Positions 1-8,440 of a DNA stretch of 64,000 nucleotides are shown here, one piece after another. The stretch comes from Mangrovivirga halotolerans. Lineage in GTDB: Bacteria; Bacteroidota; Bacteroidia; Cytophagales; Cyclobacteriaceae. Numbering within the stretch: position 1 is the stretch's first letter; each line of letters opens with the position of its first letter. A program made the position numbers and the translations under genes. The stretch lies in assembly GCF_026241165.1 (NCBI RefSeq), contig NZ_JAPFQN010000012.1:62001-126000 (forward strand). The letters run 5' to 3'. The notes under the pieces were generated by a model. The model saw nothing but the letters and a program-made list of their open reading frames with translations, was not told the DNA's origin and searched no databases.

Positions 1-286
1 TCACTGCAGACACCTGATACTTGATAATTGTTCTTAATTCGTCAAATGACATTTCCATTTTTCGTCTGCCGAAACCAGCAAGATCAGGATAAGAGGGGTG
101 TGCACCAATATTTAAATTAAGATTGAGTGCTTTTTTTATGGTGTTTTCAATAAATAACGGGTCACCACCATGATACCCACATGCTATGTTGCTTGAGGAG
201 ATATAGGGAAATAATATATCATCATTACCAACCTGGAACTGGCCGTAACTCTCACCCATATCACAATTAATATCTATTTTATGCAT
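1..286 (-). CDS. pxpA: 5-oxoprolinase subunit A (LamB/YcsF family), 3' part cut by window edge
   Basis: This is the N-terminal 95 residues or so of a LamB/YcsF protein, the PxpA subunit of the ATP-dependent PxpABC 5-oxoprolinase, which opens the pyroglutamate ring to glutamate in the cytoplasm. The start MHKIDINCDMGESYG and the segment SSNIACGYHGGDP match the family signature, followed by NIGAHPSYPD. The ATG overlaps the stop of the upstream NRAMP-like gene by one base (TGATG), which implies translational coupling. The rest, and probably pxpB/pxpC, lie beyond the left edge. Family recognition is secure; presence of the partner subunits is inferred. Confidence 0.93.
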   Translation of the reverse strand, partial: MHKIDINCDMGESYGQFQVGNDDILFPYISSSNIACGYHGGDPLFIENTIKKALNLNLNIGAHPSYPDLAGFGRRKMEMSFDELRTIIKYQVSAV

Positions 287-1515
287 CAATTCAGTTGTTG
301 AATTACCCCCGAAATAGAATTTACTCCGAGAAGTAATGAAATTATCAATACTATAAACCCGAGAATATTGGCAACGAAACCATTTCTATGCTTCCCTAAT
401 ATGTTTTTATTATTCATAATCCAAATTAAGAAAGCAACAATTAGTGGTAATAAAATTCCGTTAGTAGCCTGAGCAAATAAGATTAGCATGACTGAATCAA
501 CGTTTATTATTGCCAGTAATCCGCCTATGAAGAACACAAACATCCATACAATTCTAAAATTAAAAGAATTTCTATCATTCCGGAAGTTGAAAATTTCACT
601 TCCTGTATAAGCTGCTGCTAAGGGAGCTGTTACTGCTGAAGTTATCCCGGCAAAGAATAATCCAAGACCCACAAATAATGACGCAAAGGATCCCATTACA
701 GGCTCGAGTTGCAACCCTAAGTTAATTGAAGATTGATCAGCAACGACATTTCCAGAGTCTTGATATGCAGCAGCAGAAGTAATAATTATAGCCAAAGTGA
801 TCAATCCCCCAAATACTATTGAAGTGATAGAGTCTTTTCTGGCAATAGAAAGATCGTTTTCATTTTCCCACTTCTTTTTACTGGAAGATGCGTGCAGAAA
901 AATGTTATAAGGTACTACAGTAGTCCCTATCAGACTAACTACCAGCGGTGCCGCGCCTTCTTTTAACCGGGGAACAAACAAACTTTTAAAAACATCTGAC
1001 CAGTCAGGATTAATAAAAATAGCTGTTGACATAAATATTAAACCCATTAATACAACAAACAGCACCATGATCCGCTCAATAAATTCAACCTTGCCAAAAT
1101 AAAGAAAGGTAAATCCTGCAATAAAAGCGATGATAAACACCCAATTTAAATTTAACCCCAAATACTGAAAGTTATGATCAGGAAATCCCAGTGAAGCGCC
1201 CTTTAAATTTCCTCCCTCGTATGCGGTGTTTCCTATTATTATTGCCGAAAAGATAAGTATTAGGAAAAGACCTCTTAAAAATTTACTTTTTGCACTTTTC
1301 CTAACCGCTTCACCTACTCCAATCTTACCAATAACTCCCAACCTCAAGGACATTTCCTGAACGACCAAAGTAGCAAAAATTGAAAACACTAGAGCCCAGA
1401 TAAGTGTATAGCCAAAAGAGGCTCCGGCTACGGAAGCTGTAGTTACAGTGCCTGGACCAATAAAAGCTGCTGCTACCATTGCTCCTGGACCAGACTTTTT
1501 AATCCATTTTAACAT
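286..1515 (-). CDS. NRAMP-like (YcsG-type) membrane transporter
   Basis: This is a 409-residue polytopic inner-membrane protein of the NRAMP fold, coupled by one base to pxpA. In metal-transporting NRAMPs the first helix carries DPGN and the sixth MPH. Here the matching positions read GPGT (in FIGPGTVTTAS) and VPYN (in VVPYNIFLHAS), so the known metal ligands Asp, Asn, Met and His are all absent. B. subtilis ycsG sits beside ycsF in the same arrangement. It is therefore unlikely to be an Mn/Fe importer; uptake of 5-oxoproline or a related substrate is a reasonable inference but unproven. The start is an ATG with MLKWIKKSGPG. Confidence 0.85.
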   Translation of the reverse strand: MLKWIKKSGPGAMVAAAFIGPGTVTTASVAGASFGYTLIWALVFSIFATLVVQEMSLRLGVIGKIGVGEAVRKSAKSKFLRGLFLILIFSAIIIGNTAYEGGNLKGASLGFPDHNFQYLGLNLNWVFIIAFIAGFTFLYFGKVEFIERIMVLFVVLMGLIFMSTAIFINPDWSDVFKSLFVPRLKEGAAPLVVSLIGTTVVPYNIFLHASSSKKKWENENDLSIARKDSITSIVFGGLITLAIIITSAAAYQDSGNVVADQSSINLGLQLEPVMGSFASLFVGLGLFFAGITSAVTAPLAAAYTGSEIFNFRNDRNSFNFRIVWMFVFFIGGLLAIINVDSVMLILFAQATNGILLPLIVAFLIWIMNNKNILGKHRNGFVANILGFIVLIISLLLGVNSISGVIQQLN

Positions 1516-1591
1516 AGAAATGCTTAATTTCTAATAAAATAGATAAAAGATAAGGATTATAAAATTTTAGCTGCCTATATAATTCTCAGCC

Positions 1592-2017
1592 TTATTTTGC
1601 AAAAAGATTTTTTGGATCTTTAAAAGACTTAAATTCCAGAGCATTCCCTGCCGGATCGTAAAAAAACATCGTGGCTTGCTCTCCTGGCTTATCCTGAAAG
1701 CGAATATGGGGTTCGATCGCGAAATTAATACCTTCCTTTTTTAATCTTTCAGAAAGAGTATGCCAATCATTCCATTCCAATACAACCCCAAAATGAGGGA
1801 CCGGAACATCATGCCCGTCAACCGGATTAGTATGTAAATTTGAATCGTTTGTTCCCGGCTTATAATGGATAACTAATTGATGTCCGTAAAAATCAAAATC
1901 TACCCAGTTCTTATCACTTCTACCTTCAGAACAGCCAATGACTTCTTTATAAAATTTACGATTCTTTTCAATGTCATCAACAGGAATCGCTAAATGAAAG
2001 GGGGTAAGCTTGCTCAT
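1592..2017 (-). CDS. VOC family (glyoxalase/dioxygenase fold) protein
   Basis: This 141-residue protein has the vicinal oxygen chelate fold: it starts [21 protein letters not shown] and ends with [16 protein letters not shown], the usual paired beta-alpha-beta-beta-beta signatures. The His in FHLAI and the Glu in ALEFK sit at usual metal-ligand positions. The substrate is unknown; dioxygenase, isomerase and antibiotic-binding members share this pattern. It begins one base after the stop of the upstream secreted protein (2019-2861), so the two are probably co-transcribed, and it may continue into the NRAMP-like/pxpA pair 76 bases downstream. Confidence 0.88.
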   Translation of the reverse strand: MSKLTPFHLAIPVDDIEKNRKFYKEVIGCSEGRSDKNWVDFDFYGHQLVIHYKPGTNDSNLHTNPVDGHDVPVPHFGVVLEWNDWHTLSERLKKEGINFAIEPHIRFQDKPGEQATMFFYDPAGNALEFKSFKDPKNLFAK

Positions 2018-2018
2018 T

Positions 2019-2861
2019 TTATGTTGTTTTAAATAAAAACCATCCTTCTCCGAGATCTCTTAAAACTATAAAATCATCCGGACTCATCAGGGGTATATCA
2101 GTTAGGCTATCAACATATAAATAACCTACAGTGTTATCTGAGACCCCGCCAATAATAAAAAAAATACATGATTCACATAGATAACCTCCGATTGTCAAGG
2201 CCGTTAATTTCAAGTCAAATAATTCTTTATTATAATCATCAGTAATATCCCTGGTATTTTCAAGGGAATACTTTCCTTTTCCATAAATTGATATAACTGA
2301 TTTTTTTATTGCTTCGAACTTTTCTTTATTGTTTGTATAGTAATCTTTTAATTCTCTGTCAGAAGATAAAATTAACTTGCTGTTTTCCAGGTCAAATTGT
2401 ATATCCTCTTCAGAAATTCTGTTCTTAGTATCAGGTTTAGAATTAACAGCATTGACCAGGCTATCTATCTGAAACTTATTCATACTTTCTATTCGCTCCA
2501 CAAACTCTGCATACACATCGGTATTAGTCAGCGTTCTGAATGCTTCCATTTTCCAATACTCATCATTCCTGAAATGCAGGTAAGTATCGATCAAAAACCT
2601 ACCTGTAGAATCACACAATGTCATTGCTACTACAGCAGTCATCTCATTTTTATCCAGTAATTCAAACTCTTTTTTTACTCCTTTTGCCAGGTGTGTTCCA
2701 TTTGGTTTGCCCTGGTATTCTCCATAGGTATATCGATCTATTCCATAAAACCGTTCACTGGAAAAAATTTCTTTTGCCAGATCAAGGGGCTGATAACCCT
2801 GAGAATAAAGATTTCCAAAAGTTAATATTGCCAAATATAAAATTGTAAAAAGCTTTTGCAT
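2019..2861 (-). CDS. secreted protein of unknown function
   Basis: This 280-residue protein starts with a cleavable signal peptide ([22 protein letters not shown]), so it is exported to the periplasm or beyond. No known domain is recognised. The middle is charged and probably helical, and the C-terminal 70 residues look beta-rich, with a CESC pair near residue 235. It lies 20 bases downstream of the AraC-type membrane regulator gene and one base upstream of the VOC gene, all on one strand, so it may belong to that operon. The ATG start is supported by the signal peptide. Confidence 0.75.
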   Translation of the reverse strand: MQKLFTILYLAILTFGNLYSQGYQPLDLAKEIFSSERFYGIDRYTYGEYQGKPNGTHLAKGVKKEFELLDKNEMTAVVAMTLCDSTGRFLIDTYLHFRNDEYWKMEAFRTLTNTDVYAEFVERIESMNKFQIDSLVNAVNSKPDTKNRISEEDIQFDLENSKLILSSDRELKDYYTNNKEKFEAIKKSVISIYGKGKYSLENTRDITDDYNKELFDLKLTALTIGGYLCESCIFFIIGGVSDNTVGYLYVDSLTDIPLMSPDDFIVLRDLGEGWFLFKTT

Positions 2862-2881
2862 TCAGTCTTCTTTTAACCACC

Positions 2882-4009
2882 TCACAATGTGCTTTTATAT
2901 TGCCTTGGTGTCATTCCTGTGTATTTTTTAAATATAGCATTAAAACTTGACTTTGAGTTAAATCCGGAATCAAGTGCAATTCCAAGTATTGTTAGATGAT
3001 CATTTTCGGGGTCTGCAATCTTTATTTTGACTTCCTCCACGCGGGCTTTATTAATAAAATCGTAAAAGCTAGTGCCCATTTTTTGATTTAATATCATAGA
3101 TAATTTTTTACTATGGACGCCTAAAAGATCAGATAAGCTATCAAGAGTCAGGTTTGGGTCAAGGAAAGGTTTTTTCTCAACCATAATCTTCTCTAGTTTT
3201 TGAATCTCTTTAGCATCCTCAGTTTTATCTGGCTCTAGGTGATTTGTTGGAGTTTCAGGCTTTTTTTCTAAAACTTCTAATGGCCTTAATGCTGGAAAAT
3301 GGATCATTGTGAGCTTCCTTAAACCAAAATAATGAATAATAACTCCTACATAAATGAATAATAAATAATAGGCTGATTGAGGAAGGGTAAAATCAAAAAC
3401 AAACAAATCCACCATCGTTAAAAACAAAAGAAATAACCACCCAATAAACAACCCTATTAACAGATTAATTAACCATTGTAGAGTTATATATTCGATATTG
3501 GAATAATATTCTGTTATCCTCTTTTGATATTTTATAACCAGCTTTAAACTTAAATATCCATAAATCATCAAAGAAAGAAGTCCAAGAACCTGTTCAACCA
3601 GCTGAAAAATCGAAATTATAGATTGATCCATAATTTGTTCACCGAAGCCTGACCTGACGAAAATTACCAGTTGAATAATTAAAAATATCAATCCGGGGAT
3701 AAAGTGGAGAAAAAATTTATTATCAGATTTAATTTTCTTTCCTAAAGTAGTTTGGACATAAAAAAACAAAAATGGCCCCATTAATAAAAAACAGGAAACC
3801 GGAGGTTTGAATACTATATCCCACTGATTAAGCTTTGAAAAATCTATTAGAAAATGTTTACCAATAGTTAGGGAAAGACTAAAAATAAGGCAAGAGAGAA
3901 ACAGTGTACTTTGATCTTCCTTTTTTTTAAAGAACAATAGAACTATCCCAATGATTATGCCCTGAAGAGCACCAAAAAAGATTAACAGGTTGAATAAATT
4001 AAAATACAC
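2882..4009 (-). CDS. membrane-bound AraC family transcriptional regulator
   Basis: This 375-residue protein has about seven hydrophobic segments in its first 230 residues and an AraC/XylS DNA-binding domain in its last 100. The second helix-turn-helix carries the usual end, with GIALDSGFNSKSSFNAIFKK followed by YTGMTPRQYK. Such membrane-anchored AraC proteins are common in Bacteroidota and are thought to sense a ligand at or across the inner membrane. The start is GTG; no ATG lies upstream in frame before the first helix. Targets are unknown; the genes directly downstream are the simplest candidates. Confidence 0.88.
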   Translation of the reverse strand: MYFNLFNLLIFFGALQGIIIGIVLLFFKKKEDQSTLFLSCLIFSLSLTIGKHFLIDFSKLNQWDIVFKPPVSCFLLMGPFLFFYVQTTLGKKIKSDNKFFLHFIPGLIFLIIQLVIFVRSGFGEQIMDQSIISIFQLVEQVLGLLSLMIYGYLSLKLVIKYQKRITEYYSNIEYITLQWLINLLIGLFIGWLFLLFLTMVDLFVFDFTLPQSAYYLLFIYVGVIIHYFGLRKLTMIHFPALRPLEVLEKKPETPTNHLEPDKTEDAKEIQKLEKIMVEKKPFLDPNLTLDSLSDLLGVHSKKLSMILNQKMGTSFYDFINKARVEEVKIKIADPENDHLTILGIALDSGFNSKSSFNAIFKKYTGMTPRQYKSTL

Positions 4010-4070
4010 TGAATACTATCCTTTTTATTTTAAAGATAATATTCTGAAGCTAAAATGAAATCATAAATTC

Positions 4071-5156
4071 TTATTCATCCATATTTTTAATCCATTGTCT
4101 GATAAGTTCTACACCTTCTTTATGAATCAGGCTTCTACCTAGCTCAGGCATCATAATTTCGGGTTTGTCTGAATCCATCCTAAAAACGATGATTGATTCT
4201 TCCGGCTTACCCTTGACAATATCATATAAAAGGTTTCCTGATGCCTTACCAGCAGCGACAGGCTTCTTGTTGATTCCAAGTTTATGTTCATCAAATTCAT
4301 CAAGCGTGAGATTTAATCCTGAAGTTTTCGCAGAGCCTTGAGGATTATGGCAATGGCCACAATTCATATCGAGATAAGCTCTTGCCCGTTGATCAATGGA
4401 AAAATGTCCAGGGTTATCCCATTGTGCCACAATTGGCACATTTTTTAACTCAGGTAATCCTGATAAACTTCCATTGCCTGCCAAAACAGCCAATTGATTT
4501 ACTTTTTTTCCATTATTTATAACGTACTTGTTTAATTGCCCGGCTGTCGGACCTATCGGAGTTAAAACTTCATTTTTATTGTGACAATTCTGGCATTGGT
4601 TAAGATCAGGAATGCTATATTTGATATCCATTAACTCACCATCTTCAGAAATAAATTGTACTGGTTTTCTTGCCCCAACAATTTCCAAATAGGCATCAGA
4701 CTGATCTTCCTTCCATATATATGTCAAAGGCTTCCATTCATTATCATTTTTGATTAAAAGGCGTGTCTCAATAATTTTAGGACTTTCGGAATTCTGAATT
4801 TTTTTGTATAAAAAGTTTTTTATCAATATAGTTCCTGAAGGAAAGTTTAAAATCCCTTCATTTACATAATTAATAGATTCCCCTTCCGGCAAGTAGATAA
4901 ATCTTTTTTTTGAAGCGTAATCTGAAAAAAGAGGTGAGTTGATTTCGTAAGGATGGACATTTTCAACAGGCTTAAGTTGACTTAGTTCGTTCTCAAAAAA
5001 ACCATACTCAGATAACCATGCTTTTCCCAGTCCGTAAGTTTCTACCTCTACCGGTTCATCGATGGCTGTGGTTTTCTCAACTTTATCATCGGTATTTTTA
5101 TTACAGCCGATGATTAAAATCGTTGTAAGGATTATTATAAAATGATTTGTTCGCAT
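4071..5156 (-). CDS. diheme lipoprotein, SO_2930/HNE_0200 (TIGR03806) family
   Basis: This 361-residue exported lipoprotein has a lipobox ending at Cys18 (LIIGC) and two c-type heme motifs, CQNCH at residues 188-192 and CGHCH at 266-270. Length and layout fit a family of uncharacterised diheme proteins that recurs next to a parallel beta-helix protein, as here. The upstream beta-helix gene overlaps its start by 22 bases, so the pair is one unit. It would act in the periplasm or on the outer membrane, with an electron-transfer or oxidative role inferred from the hemes only. No dedicated redox partner is visible nearby. Confidence 0.85.
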   Translation of the reverse strand: MRTNHFIIILTTILIIGCNKNTDDKVEKTTAIDEPVEVETYGLGKAWLSEYGFFENELSQLKPVENVHPYEINSPLFSDYASKKRFIYLPEGESINYVNEGILNFPSGTILIKNFLYKKIQNSESPKIIETRLLIKNDNEWKPLTYIWKEDQSDAYLEIVGARKPVQFISEDGELMDIKYSIPDLNQCQNCHNKNEVLTPIGPTAGQLNKYVINNGKKVNQLAVLAGNGSLSGLPELKNVPIVAQWDNPGHFSIDQRARAYLDMNCGHCHNPQGSAKTSGLNLTLDEFDEHKLGINKKPVAAGKASGNLLYDIVKGKPEESIIVFRMDSDKPEIMMPELGRSLIHKEGVELIRQWIKNMDE

Positions 5157-6412
5157 TTATAATTATTTACATTTTCATGCATTCCTTTAAAGTCATTTTC
5201 TGCATCTAAATAAAGAAATTTGACTCCTTCTTCCTCAATGCAAATTTTATATGCATCATTGACCCTTCCGTTTTCACCCAGATAATTATCCGGCAATATC
5301 CCATCGATAATAACATCAGGAGTCTTTAATCCATTTTTAACCAGCAACAATTTACCCATGTCTGAATTGAGGTCTGGTATCCACTTATTATTATCATAGA
5401 CATTATTGTGTATGTAGATTTTTCCAGGATAAGGATCATAATTCGGGTCACTTTTATAGTCTGCATTGAATGCTGCAATTCCATCTGGTAGTTCGGCCTC
5501 ATCAGGCTTCTCATCATTCATTTCATCCATTGCTTTTATCAGTTCGTAACTTACTATTGCAATTCCTCCTGTTTTATGGCCTTTAATTGAGTTCTGATAA
5601 ACTTCAACATTGCTCGTAGCCAAAATTATCATACCCGCTCCAGCCGGAACATAACCTACAATAGCACCAGGTACACTAAAGTTTTTGCGATTGTTATTGT
5701 AGACATTGTTTTCATAAACTTTAATATTGCGACCATACCGGCTGAGTCCGGGAAGATTAAATACTAAAATCCCTCCTGTATTATCATAGACCTCATTCCC
5801 ATAGATTTGTACATTATCAGAATTCTCACTTTCTATCCCCGCGACATTTTGGTATACAATGTTATTTCTAATTATCACATTTTCTGATTGGCCTACATAA
5901 ACACCAGCATCACTCGAGCCCATAGATTCACATTCTTCTATAATTACCCCGTTACACATAACAGGATAAAACCCATAAGCACCATTATCTTCGTTGATCT
6001 TTCCAGTCCATGCTACTTTCATTCTGCGAAAAGTAATATCCTTGGTATCCATTACTTTGATGTTATCACCGGCAGCATCTTCAACGGTAAAATCTTCAAG
6101 AGTAATAGAATTACAGTTAGTAATCCTCAACCCTTCAGCTCCATCCGTCTGACCTTTAAAACTCAGTACTGTTTTATCAATTCCTTTCCCTTTAATGGTC
6201 AGGTGAGATTTCCCTTCCAGGCTAAGGCTTTTATCAAATAAAAAGTGGCCCTCTGGTAGTTCTATTACCGAACTATCCTCTGCTAAAATAAATTTGGCTG
6301 TGAGATCTTTTTGGATATCTGAATAACTCCTTACAGGATCATAACTGTTATTCGATTTACAACTTATGATAAATAGAATAAGGAGAATTAATAATGAGAA
6401 GTTGATTTTCAT
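5135..6412 (-). CDS. parallel beta-helix lipoprotein (TIGR03805-like)
   Basis: This protein of about 425 residues is a lipoprotein with lipobox Cys18 (FIISC), followed by a long right-handed beta-helix rich in turns such as NVIIRNNIVYQN, NVQIYGNEVYDN and NIKVYENNVYNN. The fold is that of pectate lyases and polysaccharide epimerases, but catalytic residues cannot be assigned. The ATG at 6412 is preferred to one 36 bases upstream because it places the signal peptide at the N-terminus. It overlaps the diheme lipoprotein gene by 22 bases; the two families are known to travel together. Function is unknown; action on a surface polysaccharide is an inference. Confidence 0.85.
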   Translation of the reverse strand: MKINFSLLILLILFIISCKSNNSYDPVRSYSDIQKDLTAKFILAEDSSVIELPEGHFLFDKSLSLEGKSHLTIKGKGIDKTVLSFKGQTDGAEGLRITNCNSITLEDFTVEDAAGDNIKVMDTKDITFRRMKVAWTGKINEDNGAYGFYPVMCNGVIIEECESMGSSDAGVYVGQSENVIIRNNIVYQNVAGIESENSDNVQIYGNEVYDNTGGILVFNLPGLSRYGRNIKVYENNVYNNNRKNFSVPGAIVGYVPAGAGMIILATSNVEVYQNSIKGHKTGGIAIVSYELIKAMDEMNDEKPDEAELPDGIAAFNADYKSDPNYDPYPGKIYIHNNVYDNNKWIPDLNSDMGKLLLVKNGLKTPDVIIDGILPDNYLGENGRVNDAYKICIEEEGVKFLYLDAENDFKGMHENVNNYKCEQIIL

Positions 6413-6501
6413 AAATATAATTAAATGCTCTACTTTAAAAATAAACAAAGCAATTAACTACAAAGTGTGAATTCCAGAATCCGGACTTAATTTTCACAAA
6501 A

Positions 6502-6529
6502 AAAGGTGGTTTATGAACAAACCACCTTT
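6502..6529 (-). terminator. intrinsic terminator after the FecR-like gene
   Basis: An 11-bp perfect stem (AAAGGTGGTTT against AAACCACCTTT) with a 6-base loop lies 7 bases after the stop codon of the FecR-like gene. On the minus strand it is followed by TTTT. It separates that gene from the beta-helix/diheme pair. Confidence 0.85.
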
Positions 6530-6536
6530 CGAAATA

Positions 6537-7202
6537 TTAAAACTTAATTTTTAATTTACCTTTATTGCCTTTACCGCGGTTTCCTTTGCCCGGCTTTCCT
6601 TTGCCGGATTTAAATTTACCAGACTTAAAATTACCATTACCGTGTCCGGGTTTAATTTTAAATTTTCGGTTGCCTCTGCCATTATTACCTTTAAAAAATT
6701 TGCGGTGTCCACGACCAGGATGAAAACCCCCAAGTTTTAGATCCACAACAAGCAAGTCCAACCAATGATTATGAGCATGATTCGCCCTGGCTACTCTAAT
6801 GCCCTTATTTCCTGGATGGAAAAACCCACGTTGACCTCGACCCAATTTATGCTTGTGGCCATGGCTATGCAAGTGAACAATGCCTGTAACTACCTCAACA
6901 TTAATGTCCATATCAATTGAAACAACATTAAAGGATGTTCCTTCAACTTCTACCTCTCCATTTTCAGTTATTACTGTAAATTTTTTTTCTCCTGGAACTA
7001 CATCAAAAAAAGCTTCACCATCAAGGTGAACTTTTCTTTCTTCAAAATCTTCATCGTAACTAATCTTTGTATTGTGATTCAAATAAACTGTAGAGCTATC
7101 AGGTAATGTTACAGTTTTAAAATTGTCTTCTGTTTCTATTGATTTGTCGCCACAAGAAGTAAAAAATATCACAAGAGGAACAAGTATAAAAAATCTTTTC
7201 AT
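6537..7202 (-). CDS. FecR-fold lipoprotein with His/Gly/Lys-rich C-terminal tail
   Basis: This 221-residue lipoprotein has its lipobox at Cys17 (FFTSC). Residues of about 25-110 resemble the periplasmic FecR domain: TLPDSSTVYLNHNTKISY, then VHLDGEAFFDVVPGEKKFTV and EGTSFNVVS. Ordinary FecR proteins are sigma-factor regulators with an N-terminal cytoplasmic part and a membrane helix, and no such part exists here. No sigma factor or TonB receptor is adjacent. The last 100 residues are a His cluster (HLHSHGHKHK) and then a strongly basic Gly/Lys/Asn repeat ending GKLKIKF. The ATG at 7202 fits the signal peptide. Its role is unknown; binding of metal or polyanions is inferred from composition. 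Confidence 0.75.
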   Translation of the reverse strand: MKRFFILVPLVIFFTSCGDKSIETEDNFKTVTLPDSSTVYLNHNTKISYDEDFEERKVHLDGEAFFDVVPGEKKFTVITENGEVEVEGTSFNVVSIDMDINVEVVTGIVHLHSHGHKHKLGRGQRGFFHPGNKGIRVARANHAHNHWLDLLVVDLKLGGFHPGRGHRKFFKGNNGRGNRKFKIKPGHGNGNFKSGKFKSGKGKPGKGNRGKGNKGKLKIKF

Positions 7203-7289
7203 TTTGCTGAATTTTATTTTCAAATGCAAAATGATAAGAACAGGTTAGTTAAAAAAATCAATATTGCCGGATAACTGACATCCGAATTC

Positions 7290-8426
7290 TTATGTTAAAG
7301 CCTTTTGCCAATCAGAAATAAGATCATCAATGTTTTCTAACCCGACAGATATGCGCAATAGATTATCAGGAGTATTGCTTTCTGGTCCTTCCACAGATTT
7401 TCGATGTTCAATAAGGCTTTCAACACCTCCAAGACTGGTTGCAGTAGTAAACAATTGTAATTTATTAGACACGCCAATGGCTTCTTGTTCTCCACCTTTT
7501 ATAGTAACCGAAAGCATGGCCCCGAACCCATTTTGCATTTGTTTTTTAGCTATTTCATGTCCTTTGTGAGATGGAAGACCTGGATAAAATACTTTTTCAA
7601 TATTTGGGTTTTCATCTAGATACATCGCGAGCCTATATGCACTTTCACTTTGAGCTTTTACTCTTAAAAATAAGGTTTGTAGTCCTCTGGCAGTTAACCA
7701 GGAATCAAAAGGAGACAAAACACCACCTCCCAGATTTTGTATATTCTCAAGTTGTTTTACCAGTTTATCGTTATTGTTAATTACTACCACCCCACCCAAA
7801 ACATCTGAATGGCCGCCAAAATATTTGGTTGTTGAATGCACAACTACATCCGCTCCGATTTTAAGCGGGTTTTGTAACACCGGGGTTGGCCATGTGTTAT
7901 CGACAGCAACAAGCACATTATTTTCACGAGCGAGTTTTGTTACAGCAGAAATGTCTGTAATTTTTAGCATCGGATTGGAAGGTGATTCCAGCCATATCAT
8001 TTTTGTTTTTTCACTAATCGCTTTTTCTAACTTACCCAAATCAGTCATGTCTACTTGGGTATAGTTTAATCCCCACCGGTTAAAAACTTCCTTGATCAGC
8101 TTAAAAACAGCAAAATATGCATCATCAGGAATTATAATATGATCACCAGCCTGTAAAGTCTTTAATACTGCTTCTATAGCAGCCATACCCGAAGAAAAGG
8201 CAAAGCCTTTGTGACCACTCTCAAGTTTTGCACAGGCATTTTCCAGAACCAATCTATTAGGGTTTGATGTTCTACTATACACAAATCCAGAATCGTAAGA
8301 TCCATCCTGGTTCCTCTGATAGGTCGTTGAAAAGTATAGAGGTGTACTCACGGGACTCACATCACCTTCAAGTGGTTCTATTGATTTTATGGCTAAAGTT
8401 TCAAATGAGAGTTTAGGATCTTCCAT
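7290..8426 (-). CDS. PLP-dependent transsulfuration enzyme (cystathionine gamma-synthase/lyase family)
   Basis: This 378-residue cytoplasmic enzyme belongs to the Cys/Met metabolism PLP family. The PLP-binding lysine is Lys201 in VVVHSTTKYFGGHSDVLGG, with Asp176 in AVDNTWPTP contacting the pyridine nitrogen, and SSGMAAIEAVL forming the phosphate loop. These enzymes make or split cystathionine or cleave methionine; sequence alone does not settle which. It starts 14 bases after the K+ channel gene stop, so the two are likely co-transcribed although no functional link is obvious. Confidence 0.9.
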   Translation of the reverse strand: MEDPKLSFETLAIKSIEPLEGDVSPVSTPLYFSTTYQRNQDGSYDSGFVYSRTSNPNRLVLENACAKLESGHKGFAFSSGMAAIEAVLKTLQAGDHIIIPDDAYFAVFKLIKEVFNRWGLNYTQVDMTDLGKLEKAISEKTKMIWLESPSNPMLKITDISAVTKLARENNVLVAVDNTWPTPVLQNPLKIGADVVVHSTTKYFGGHSDVLGGVVVINNNDKLVKQLENIQNLGGGVLSPFDSWLTARGLQTLFLRVKAQSESAYRLAMYLDENPNIEKVFYPGLPSHKGHEIAKKQMQNGFGAMLSVTIKGGEQEAIGVSNKLQLFTTATSLGGVESLIEHRKSVEGPESNTPDNLLRISVGLENIDDLISDWQKALT

Positions 8427-8440
8427 AGGTTCATTTTTCT

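Noticed and set aside
5888-6241. 117-codon plus-strand reading frame inside the beta-helix gene
   Set aside because: It is antisense to a well-supported protein, has no credible domain, and depends on the repeat pattern of the other strand.
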